Positions 1 through 7,208 of a stretch of DNA of 12,202 nucleotides are shown here, piece by piece. The first letter of the stretch is position 1, and each line of letters starts with the position of its first letter. The DNA comes from CAZEDU01 sp964511185. GTDB taxonomy: Bacteria > Myxococcota > Myxococcia > Myxococcales > Myxococcaceae. The stretch is from NCBI GenBank assembly GCA_964511185.1, contig CAZEDU010000143.1, positions 1 to 12,202 of the forward strand, in the 5' to 3' direction. Both the position numbers and the translations under genes were made by a program. The notes under the pieces were generated by a model that was not told where the DNA came from, made no database searches, and saw only the letters and a program-made list of their open reading frames with translations.

Positions 1-440
1 CTGCGGGCCTGTACGTGCTCCAGCTCGTGCAGGGGCGCGTCGAAGGGCAGGTGCTGCTCACCGTCAGCGACCTGACGGTGCAGGTGAAGCAGACCGACGG
101 CCAGGTGCTGGTGCGGGTGGCCGGGCGGGACCAGAAGCCCAAGAGCGGCGCGCGCGTGAAGGTGCGCGGGACGGGCGCGGTGCTCGAGGCGACCACCGAC
201 GAGAACGGTGAGGCCTGGGTGAAGACCGAAGAGCCGCGGCTGCTCGTCACCACCGCGTTGGGAGCGGATCTCGCGCTGGTCGACACGGACTTCTACTCGA
301 CGCTCGCGGTGACGCCCGACGTGTTCATCTACACCGACCGGCCGATCTACCGACCGGGTGACGAGCTCAAGTTCCGCGGCATCGCGGGCGGCCCGACTCG
401 TTCCTGCAGCGCCTGTTCGGTGGCCGTGCGCGCTCGGTGA
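1..440 (+). CDS. Bacterial alpha-2-macroglobulin, N-terminal part (5' partial, ends at frameshift)
   Basis: This is the front part of a large A2M-family protein, cut off by the left edge; the frame is already open at base 3 (AGLYVLQLVQ...), so no true start or signal peptide is visible. The translation shows beta-sandwich macroglobulin domains. A TGQ-like 'LVRVAGRDQKPKSGARVKV' strand pattern is followed by the MG2 hallmark YTDRPIYRPGDELKFRG at about 331-380. Bacterial A2Ms are large periplasmic protease traps: a protease cuts a bait region and is then captured. After the MG2 hallmark the frame turns into unlikely sequence (GGPTRSCSACSVAVRAR) and stops at 438-440, while the family pattern continues in another frame in the next feature. 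I therefore read the two as one gene broken by a missing base, not two genes. The methionine-like start at 15 is an internal GTG, not a real start. Confidence 0.85.
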   Translation, partial: AGLYVLQLVQGRVEGQVLLTVSDLTVQVKQTDGQVLVRVAGRDQKPKSGARVKVRGTGAVLEATTDENGEAWVKTEEPRLLVTTALGADLALVDTDFYSTLAVTPDVFIYTDRPIYRPGDELKFRGIAGGPTRSCSACSVAVRAR

Positions 441-3400
441 CCGTTCGTCTCTCCTCGCACGACAACCGTGAGGCGAAGGCGCAGGTGCCCATCGACGAGT
501 TCAGCTCGTTCGACGGCGCGCTCAAGGTGCCGGGCGATTGGCCGGCGGGCGTGGTGCGGGTGACGGCCACGTTGGAGGACCGGCCCCACCAGAGCGAGGC
601 CCGGGTCCAGGAGTACGTGAAGCCGACCTTCTATTTGGAGGTGGAGACCGAGGGCGAGACGGTGCAGCCGAGCGGGACGCTCCAGGCGAAGGTGCGCGCC
701 CGCCGCTACGCCGGCGGCGTGCCGAAGAGCACCCGCTACGAGGTCTTCCTCTACAGGAGCTCGCTCGATGCGCCCACGTGGGTGGACGACGCGGGGCGGG
801 GAGGGCAGGGGAGCGAGGTCACCTACGGCAGCGCCTCCACCACCGAGGGGCAGCTGAGCGTTCCGCAGCGGCTCTACTCGTCGGTCGCCGAGCGCATGCG
901 GCGCGGTGAGGTGGACGACGACGCCTGGGCGACGGCCGCGGCGTTCGACGAGAAGGGCGAGGCGGAGATCGAGATCCCGGTGCCGCCCTTGGCGCCGGGC
1001 GACGAGCGAATCCCCTATCGTTATTCGTTGAGCGTTCGTGCTCGGGACGACCAGGGGACGTTCGCCTCGGGCGCGAGCACGTTGTTCCTCTCGCCGACGG
1101 AGCTGCTCGGCGCCGTCGCGACGAGCGCGAAGATCGTCAAGGCGGGCGCCGATGCGTCGCTCTCGGTGCGCTCCACCACCTTGTCGGGGAAGCCGAAGGC
1201 CGGGATCGCGGGGAGCGTGATCTTCGTGCTGCGGCGCGCGTCGGGTGAAGAGAAGGAGCTGCAGCGCTCGGACTTCAAGACCCAAGAGGGCGGGGGGTGG
1301 CGCGCCGCGGTGCCGACGAAGGAGATCGGCCAGGTGCTCGCCCGGGTGACGTTGAACGCCGAGAAGGGCGAGCCGTGGCAGGGGGAGGCGTCGCTGCTCG
1401 TCGCGGGCGACAAGAACGAGCCGGTCGCCCGGGTGGCGGCGCTCACGCTGGAGTCCTTGGGGAGCTGGGTCGAGCCGGGCGGTGAGGCCGAGCTGGTCGC
1501 GCTGATGCCAGAGGGCTGGGGCGAGCGCGGGCGCGACGAAGGCTCGGTGTGGCTCACGCTCTCGGGCGCGACCCTGTTCGGCACGCAGCGGCTGACGCTC
1601 AGCGGAAGGACGCTGGTGCACCGCTTCCCCATCGAGAAGCGGTTCGGCACGGTGGTCTACGCGTCGGTGGCCTACCCGTCGTCGAGCGGCCGCTGGGAGG
1701 AGCGCACGGTGCCGTTTCGCATCGTCCCTTCCGAGCGCACCCTCTCGGTCGCGATCACGCCCGCCCAGCGCGAGGTGCGGCCGCTCGCCCATCAGTCGAT
1801 CGATCTACGCGTGACGGACGCGAAGGGCCGGGGCGTCGTCTCCCAGCTGTCGGTCGGCGTGGTCGACAAGGCGGTCTACGCGGTGCAGTCGGAGTTCCGA
1901 CCCAAGGTGCTCGAGTTCTTTTACCCGCTGGGCCGCAACAACGTGGCGAGCTTCCACTCCGTGGAGTTTCAGGGCTACGGCTATGGGGAGGCGCTGGCCC
2001 GCGCGTTCGGCAGGCTGCCGTCGCACGCCTTCGCCTCGGTGAAGCCGCCGACGCGTCAAGCGAAGGATCAGGACCGGGACACCGCGTTCTGGACGGCGAA
2101 GGTCGTGACGGACGCGGAGGGGCGCGCGTCGGTGCGCTTCCCGATGCCGTCCAATCAAACGCTGTGGGTGGTGACCGCGGTGGCGGCCGACGCGTCGGGC
2201 CGGTTCGGCGAGGGGACGTCGGAGTTCGCCAGCCGAGGCGGCCCGATGCTCGTCACCTCGGCGCCGTTGTTCCTGCGGGAGGGCGACGAGGCGACGGGAT
2301 CGGTGCGCGTGACGCCTGGCGCGAACGCGAGCCGCCCGCTCGAGCTCTCTCTCGGCGTCACGGGCGCGGGCGCGCTCACCGCGCAGTCCGGCAGCGCCGC
2401 GGTGCGGCTGGAGCCGAAGGACGAGCGCGTGGTGCCCTTCACCTTGGCCGCGAAGAGCGCCGGCAGCGGCGAGCTGACGCTGGCCGCGAGCGGGGCGGAG
2501 GCGCTGCTCCAGGAGCGCCGTCGGCTCGTGGTGCGCGGCGGATGGATCGAACGGCCGGTGCAGGTGAGCCGCTGGGGAGGAGGAGAGCTCACGCTCCCGC
2601 CCGGCGCCGTGCAGGGCGACCTGGAGCTGGTGCTGCAGCCGTCCATCGTCGAGGCGGCGCTCACCAACGTGCGCGCGCTGCTCGACTACCCCTACGGTTG
2701 CCTGGAGCAGCTGGTGAGCACGACCATCCCCAACCTGGCGCTCCATCAGGTGCTCGAGCGGACCGGCGCGCTCGCGCGGCTGGACACGTCGAGCCAGGAG
2801 CTGCTCGCCGAGGCCCGCTCGCGCGCCGTGATGGGCACCCAGCGCATCCTGAACCTGGCCGTGAAGGGAGGCGGCTTCACGTGGTTCGGTGGTTACTCGG
2901 AGCCGAGCGTTCCGCTCACCCTCGTCGCGCTCGACGGCCTGAGCTACGCCGTCGAGGCCGGCCTGGTCGAGCGGTTGGACACGCGCATCGTCGAGTCGGC
3001 GCGTTGGCTCGAGTCGCAGGGCGGGCTCCCCACCGAGTGGGAGGCCACGCGCGCCTACGTGCTCGCGCGCCTGGAAGGCGCGAAGCAGGCCGCCCGGGTC
3101 CGCTCGCTCATCCTCTCGGGCACCCTCACCGATCCGTACAGCATCGCGCTGGCGGTGCTGGCGGCGGAGCGCGCGCGCATCCTCGAGGAGCCGGCGATGC
3201 ACGCGCAGATCACCCAGCTCGCCGCGCGCAGCCGAGACGCGATGTTCCAGCCGGTGGCGCTCAGGACCGACTCGGAGGCCTTCTGGCGCTACCCGCTGCG
3301 GCCGGTCGGGCTCACCGCGATTCTGGCCCACGCGGCGTCGTTCGGAGAGCTGGACGTGGCGAAGACGCGCCAGCGTGTCCTCGACGCGTTGAGCGGACCG

Positions 3401-4126
3401 TCCCTGTCGACGTTCGATCGCGGCACGCTGATCCTCCACAGCCTCTGGCTCATCGAGCGCGACGCGAAGGCGTTCAAGCGCATGGGCCCGCCGAAGGTGA
3501 CCGGTCCGTCGAAGTCGACGGCGTTCGCGCCGTTCGGCATGGGGTTGAAGGCGGTCATCCCGGGCGACACGCGCCGCCTCGAGGTGGGCAGCTTCGACGG
3601 CGTGGCCACGCTGCGGGCGACCCACCGCGTGCCGCTCGATCAGGTCCAGGCCGCCGAGAACGGCATGTCGATCACCCGCCGCTACTTCGTCCTGCGCTCC
3701 AATGGCCTGACGCCGATCTCGGAGGGCGAGGGCGTCGCGCAAGGCGAGGAGGTGTTCGTCGAGCTGACCATCGACGCGAAGGACGAGAGCCGGACCCGCT
3801 CCGCGTACTACGTCGTCGAGGACTCCGTGCCGGCCGGCTTCGTCGCGTTGACCGAGGACAAGATCTACCGCGCGCCGCCGTATGCCTTGCCGCTCGCGTC
3901 GGAGTCGCTCAAGCGCCGGAGCGTCGACGCCGAGCGCGTGACGTTCTTCTTCGAAGAGCCGGCGTGGTGGAGCCGGCGCGCGAAGACGTTTGGCTACGTC
4001 ATGCGCGCGCAGTTCCCGGGCAGGTTCTGGGCGCCGCCCGCCCGAATCGAGGACATGTACGCGCCGATGGTTCGCGGCAACACGGCGGCGGCCACGCTGA
4101 GCGTCCGGGCGTCCGAGGTGAAGTGA
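437..4126 (+). CDS. Bacterial alpha-2-macroglobulin, main body with thioester domain (continuation after frameshift)
   Basis: A 1229-residue stretch continuing the A2M gene. The frame is open from 362, and PDSFLQRLFGGRARSVTVRL (about 392-451) fits directly after the MG2 hallmark of the other frame; the GTG at 437 is only the first possible start. Macroglobulin domains fill about residues 1-490. A bait-like variable stretch lies at about 495-545. The central A2M segment begins at DTAFW (548-552) and runs through VTDAEGRASVRFPMPSNQT. The thioester motif YPYGCLEQ has its cysteine at residue 755, with Glu-Gln intact, so covalent trapping of proteases is predicted. An alpha-helical thioester domain follows, then the C-terminal domain with VEDSVPAGF (about 1126) and PGRFWAPPARIEDMY (about 1195). 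Restored, the protein would be a typical periplasmic A2M. The intact remainder argues for a recent mutation or a sequencing error rather than an old pseudogene. It overlaps the next gene by one base. Confidence 0.9.
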   Translation: MTVRLSSHDNREAKAQVPIDEFSSFDGALKVPGDWPAGVVRVTATLEDRPHQSEARVQEYVKPTFYLEVETEGETVQPSGTLQAKVRARRYAGGVPKSTRYEVFLYRSSLDAPTWVDDAGRGGQGSEVTYGSASTTEGQLSVPQRLYSSVAERMRRGEVDDDAWATAAAFDEKGEAEIEIPVPPLAPGDERIPYRYSLSVRARDDQGTFASGASTLFLSPTELLGAVATSAKIVKAGADASLSVRSTTLSGKPKAGIAGSVIFVLRRASGEEKELQRSDFKTQEGGGWRAAVPTKEIGQVLARVTLNAEKGEPWQGEASLLVAGDKNEPVARVAALTLESLGSWVEPGGEAELVALMPEGWGERGRDEGSVWLTLSGATLFGTQRLTLSGRTLVHRFPIEKRFGTVVYASVAYPSSSGRWEERTVPFRIVPSERTLSVAITPAQREVRPLAHQSIDLRVTDAKGRGVVSQLSVGVVDKAVYAVQSEFRPKVLEFFYPLGRNNVASFHSVEFQGYGYGEALARAFGRLPSHAFASVKPPTRQAKDQDRDTAFWTAKVVTDAEGRASVRFPMPSNQTLWVVTAVAADASGRFGEGTSEFASRGGPMLVTSAPLFLREGDEATGSVRVTPGANASRPLELSLGVTGAGALTAQSGSAAVRLEPKDERVVPFTLAAKSAGSGELTLAASGAEALLQERRRLVVRGGWIERPVQVSRWGGGELTLPPGAVQGDLELVLQPSIVEAALTNVRALLDYPYGCLEQLVSTTIPNLALHQVLERTGALARLDTSSQELLAEARSRAVMGTQRILNLAVKGGGFTWFGGYSEPSVPLTLVALDGLSYAVEAGLVERLDTRIVESARWLESQGGLPTEWEATRAYVLARLEGAKQAARVRSLILSGTLTDPYSIALAVLAAERARILEEPAMHAQITQLAARSRDAMFQPVALRTDSEAFWRYPLRPVGLTAILAHAASFGELDVAKTRQRVLDALSGPSLSTFDRGTLILHSLWLIERDAKAFKRMGPPKVTGPSKSTAFAPFGMGLKAVIPGDTRRLEVGSFDGVATLRATHRVPLDQVQAAENGMSITRRYFVLRSNGLTPISEGEGVAQGEEVFVELTIDAKDESRTRSAYYVVEDSVPAGFVALTEDKIYRAPPYALPLASESLKRRSVDAERVTFFFEEPAWWSRRAKTFGYVMRAQFPGRFWAPPARIEDMYAPMVRGNTAAATLSVRASEVK
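4115..4118 (+). promoter_or_regulatory. Ribosome binding site of the fusion gene
   Basis: GAGG inside the last codons of the A2M gene, seven bases before the ATG at 4126. It supports this start over the long upstream extension of the same frame, which only shadows the A2M coding sequence. Confidence 0.6.
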
Positions 4127-6342
4127 TGCCGAGCGCCTGGCTCGTGCTCGCCACGTCGTTCGCGGCGACGCCGACGTTCGCCACCGACGGTGCGCTCGAG
4201 CCGCAAGCGGCGATCGCCGCCGAGGCCGCGCAGGCTTGGGAGTCGATCGCGCGTCGGGCCGGCGCGCTCACGGCCCCGCCGGCGCGCGTCGAGATCCGCA
4301 AGGCGCACGGGCTCGCGCCCGACACGAACGGGCGCAGCGCGCCCGGGCGCATCGAGCTGCGCCAGAACGAGCCCTGGACGCTCGACGCGGCGCTGCGGCA
4401 GGCGCTTCGGCACGAGGTCGCGCATCAGGTGTTGTACGCGCGCTGCCCGGCGGCCGCGGAGGACCGGCTCTTTCACGAAGCCTTCGCGGTGGCGACGAGC
4501 GGCGAGGAAGGCCTCTGGACCGAGGAGGAGTACCGCTCCGCCTACCGCGCCCGCGACGTCCTGAGGACGGCCCGCGTGGATTCGCGCGCCGGGCGTCGAG
4601 CGCTGTCGCGGCTGCTCGCCGACGCGCCGAAGAAGGATGGTCTGCCGCTGCCGCTCGCGGAGCGCCTTCGCGTGTGCGACCGCGCGGCGCGCTGGAGGCC
4701 GATGGCCATCGAGGAGCTGGTCGCGGGCGCGGGCGAGCCGCAAGACGCGTGGATTGTCCTGAGCCGCCATTCGGGCGAGGTGTTGGAGTCCAGCGGCGCG
4801 GTCGACGTGGGCATGCCCTTCGGCTCGACCTTGAAGCCGTTCGTGGTGGCGGACGCGCGCGCGCGCGGAAAGCCGCCGCCGGTCTTGCCCGTTCGGCGCG
4901 ACCGGGAGGGCTGGGAATGCGGGCAGGGGGCGGGGCGGGCGATGACCGCCGACGAAGCGCTCGCCCGGTCATGCAACGGCTACTTCCTCGACTGGGCGGC
5001 GAAGGACCCGGAGTCCTTCCGGTTGGGCCGCTACGCGGAGCTGCTCCTCGCGCTCGGCCTCTCCTCGGCGCCGGAGGAGGCCGCCGAGGCGATCGGGCTG
5101 CGCCCCGCGCTCACCTTGAGCCCCGGCGCGCTCGCGCAGGCCTACCGCGTGTTGGCGGAGGACGCGCCGGAGGTGATCGAGGCGCTCGAGTCGACGGCGC
5201 GAATCGGCACCTTGGCGAGCCTGTCGCTCGAGGGCTCCGGCCTGGCGCTCAAGACCGGCACCGTGCGCGCGCTCGACACCACCCCTCGGCTCGGGTGGGT
5301 CGTCGCCGTGACGCCCGAGGTGGTCGCCGTCTGGGCGCGCGCCCGCGTCGCGCCGCGCACCTTCGCGCCGCAGCTCCCGGCGGCGCTGGCCCGGGTCGCC
5401 GCCGTGGAGCGCCTCCGGAGCGTCGAGGCGCAGACCTTCGCGCTGTTGAACGAGGACCGCGTCGAGGCGAGCTGCCCGGGCGTCGGCCTGGCGGTGGGAG
5501 CGGCGGCGCTGAGGCTCGCCCCGGCTGGCTTCTCCTCGCTCGCCCAGCTCTCCCGCGCCGGGCGCGCGGTGTGCCTCGGCGCGCCGTGGCTCGTCCGCTT
5601 TCCGGGCCTCGACGCGCGCGGCCGCGCGTACGCCGGCACCTTCGCCTGGTCGCCTCCGAGCCCCTATCGGCCACCGGCGGGCGTGGCGCTCACCGAAGGG
5701 GAGCGGCGCGCGCGGCGCGGCGCGAGCTTCGTGTTCCGCACCACGGCGCTTCGATACGTGAGCGGTGTGCTGGAAGCGGAGGACGGGACCTTGCGAGGCG
5801 CGCCGCGCGAGGCGCTCGCTCGGGTGGTCCTGCACAACGCGAGGCACAGCCGGCATGTGGGCCGGCCGGTCTGCGACACCACGCACTGCCAGGTGCTCAA
5901 GGGGACCGGCAACGCGCGCGCGGAGGAGAAGCAGGCGCTCCTTCAAGGCGCGCTGCCCTTCGCTGGTTGGCTGCCGTTCTCGCAGGGCGGCGAGGCGCCG
6001 TGGCGGGAGGCGCGGGCGGTCTCCCAGGTGGAGCGGGTGCTCGGCGCGAACCTGGAGGGCCTGCGCTTCGCCGACGGGAAGGTCACGTTCGCTCGAACCG
6101 TGAACGACGGCGCGGCGGTGTTCGACGCGTTGGAGTCGTGGCCCTGCGAGGTGCTTCGATCGCGGCTGAAGCTGCCGTCGTGCCCTTCGCGGGCGTCGCG
6201 GAACGGCGGCGAGCTGATCTTCGAAGGCCAGGGCCGCGGCCACGGCGAAGGGCTCGACGTCGAGTGGGCGAAGAAAAGTGGCTTGTCGGCGGGTGCGATC
6301 TTGAACGCGGCCTACGGAAGTCGCAGATTCCGCGGGCAATGA
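4126..6342 (+). CDS. Predicted secreted zincin / PBP1C-like transpeptidase / SpoIID fusion protein
   Basis: 738 residues. The start ATG overlaps the A2M stop (TGATG), with GAGG seven bases upstream. The N-terminus (MPSAWLVLATSFAATPTFA) looks like a short signal peptide, though without basic residues. Three modules are visible. (1) HEVAH at 96-100 plus LFHEAFAV with Glu118, the HExxH...E pattern of peptidase-MA-like gluzincins. (2) A transpeptidase domain: DAWIVLSRHSGEVLE, then GSTLKPF with Ser234 and Lys237, SCN at 282-284 and KTG at 376-378; the flanks recall PBP1C. (3) A SpoIID-like end: YVSGVLEAED with Glu552, which may match the catalytic Glu of SpoIID, CDTTHC at 583-588, and GRGHGEG with His706 followed by a helix and ILNAAYG. 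SpoIID cleaves peptide-free glycan strands. No glycosyltransferase domain is seen. Inference: a periplasmic wall-remodelling partner of the A2M. It may be related to the DUF2300/YfaQ-type proteins found beside some A2Ms; I could not check this. Confidence 0.8.
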   Translation: MPSAWLVLATSFAATPTFATDGALEPQAAIAAEAAQAWESIARRAGALTAPPARVEIRKAHGLAPDTNGRSAPGRIELRQNEPWTLDAALRQALRHEVAHQVLYARCPAAAEDRLFHEAFAVATSGEEGLWTEEEYRSAYRARDVLRTARVDSRAGRRALSRLLADAPKKDGLPLPLAERLRVCDRAARWRPMAIEELVAGAGEPQDAWIVLSRHSGEVLESSGAVDVGMPFGSTLKPFVVADARARGKPPPVLPVRRDREGWECGQGAGRAMTADEALARSCNGYFLDWAAKDPESFRLGRYAELLLALGLSSAPEEAAEAIGLRPALTLSPGALAQAYRVLAEDAPEVIEALESTARIGTLASLSLEGSGLALKTGTVRALDTTPRLGWVVAVTPEVVAVWARARVAPRTFAPQLPAALARVAAVERLRSVEAQTFALLNEDRVEASCPGVGLAVGAAALRLAPAGFSSLAQLSRAGRAVCLGAPWLVRFPGLDARGRAYAGTFAWSPPSPYRPPAGVALTEGERRARRGASFVFRTTALRYVSGVLEAEDGTLRGAPREALARVVLHNARHSRHVGRPVCDTTHCQVLKGTGNARAEEKQALLQGALPFAGWLPFSQGGEAPWREARAVSQVERVLGANLEGLRFADGKVTFARTVNDGAAVFDALESWPCEVLRSRLKLPSCPSRASRNGGELIFEGQGRGHGEGLDVEWAKKSGLSAGAILNAAYGSRRFRGQ

Positions 6343-7181
6343 ACGCGCAAATCATCGACGGAACGGCGCTCGCGGCGAAGGTCCGCGCCCAGGTGAAGGA
6401 AGAGACGGCGAGCTTCATCCGAGCCCGAGGCATCACGCCGGGCATCGCGGTGGTGCGCGTCGGTGGGGACCCCGCCTCGAAGATCTACGTCACCTCGAAG
6501 ATCAAGGCCGCGGCCGAGGTGGGCTTCAACTCTTGGGAGCATCACCTCGACGAGAATGCCACCCAGGGGGCCGTGCTCGAGCTCCTGCACCAGCTGAACA
6601 ACGACCCGGCGGTGCACGGCATCCTGGTGCAGCTGCCGCTCCCCAAGCACCTCGACGCCGACGCGCTGCTCTTCGCGATCGAGCCCAAGAAGGACATCGA
6701 CGGCTTGCACCCGATGAGCGCGGGCCTGCTCGCGCAGGGCCGCCCAGGCCTTCGTCCCTGCACGCCGTTCGGCATCATGCGCATGCTCGAGGAGATCCGC
6801 GTCGACCCGTCGGGCAAGAAGGCGGTGGTGGTCGGCCGCAGCAACATCGTCGGCAAGCCCATGGCGATGCTGCTGCTCGGGGCGCACGCCACGGTCACCA
6901 TCTGCCACAGCCGGAGCGACGTGCCGTTCGAGGTGCGTCAGGCCGACATCGTCGTCGCCGCGGTGGGCGTGCCCGAGCTGGTCAAGGGCGAGTGGATCAA
7001 GCCCGGCGCGGTCGTGATCGACGTCGGCATGAACCGCGGACCGGACGGGAAGCTCAAAGGCGACGTCGAGTTCGCCGCGGCGGCGGAGCGCGCTTCGTTC
7101 ATCACCCCAGTGCCCAAGGGCGTCGGACCGATGACGGTGGCGATGTTGATGCGCAACACGCTGCTCGCCGCCCACCACTGA
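6339..7181 (+). CDS. folD: Bifunctional methylene-THF dehydrogenase / methenyl-THF cyclohydrolase FolD
   Basis: 280 residues, the usual FolD length. FolD oxidises 5,10-methylene-THF to methenyl-THF with NAD(P)+ and hydrolyses that to 10-formyl-THF for purine and formyl-Met synthesis in the cytoplasm. Visible signatures are SKIYVTSKIKAA with Tyr50 and Lys54 (the conserved active-site Tyr and Lys), the substrate motif VQLPLPKHLD, KDIDGLHP, PCTPFGIM, the nucleotide-binding stretch VVVGRSNIVGKPMAMLLL, and VIDVGMNR. The usual PGGVGPMT substrate motif reads PKGVGPMT here, with Lys260 in place of Gly. The ATG overlaps the stop of the fusion gene (ATGA), and no good Shine-Dalgarno lies close by, so translation is probably coupled to the upstream gene. 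The pairing with an envelope gene is functionally odd. The metabolic neighbours downstream (metF, gcvTHP) fit FolD well. Confidence 0.97.
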   Translation: MNAQIIDGTALAAKVRAQVKEETASFIRARGITPGIAVVRVGGDPASKIYVTSKIKAAAEVGFNSWEHHLDENATQGAVLELLHQLNNDPAVHGILVQLPLPKHLDADALLFAIEPKKDIDGLHPMSAGLLAQGRPGLRPCTPFGIMRMLEEIRVDPSGKKAVVVGRSNIVGKPMAMLLLGAHATVTICHSRSDVPFEVRQADIVVAAVGVPELVKGEWIKPGAVVIDVGMNRGPDGKLKGDVEFAAAAERASFITPVPKGVGPMTVAMLMRNTLLAAHH

Positions 7182-7208
7182 GCCCGCAAGTCGCTACCGA
7201 CTCCTCAG
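7178..7208. terminator. Possible bidirectional terminator hairpin between convergent folD and metF
   Basis: Only 12 bp separate the two convergent genes. AGTCG-CTAC-CGACT (7189-7202) is a perfect 5-bp stem with a 4-base loop, flanked by CTGAG (7178-7182) and CTCAG (7204-7208), which can extend the stem past a bulge. The structure covers both stop codons. There is no T-run on either side, so intrinsic termination is uncertain. Confidence 0.3.

Noticed and set aside
384..397. Programmed ribosomal frameshift in the A2M gene
   Set aside because: No X-XXY-YYZ slippery heptamer is in the right phase, A2M proteins are not known for frameshifting, and a simple missing base in a G/C run explains it.
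347..1792. Long minus-strand open frame opposite the A2M gene, and similar ones at 1805-3742, 4969-6339, 7678-9189 and 9524-11854
   Set aside because: They are rich in Arg, Ala, His and Leu with no family pattern and lie opposite clear coding genes; long antisense frames are expected in GC-rich DNA.
1549..4125. Upstream extension of the fusion gene frame to 1549
   Set aside because: It overlaps the clearly coding A2M frame and translates to low-complexity Arg/Gly/Ala sequence. The ATG at 4126 has a ribosome site and a plausible signal peptide.
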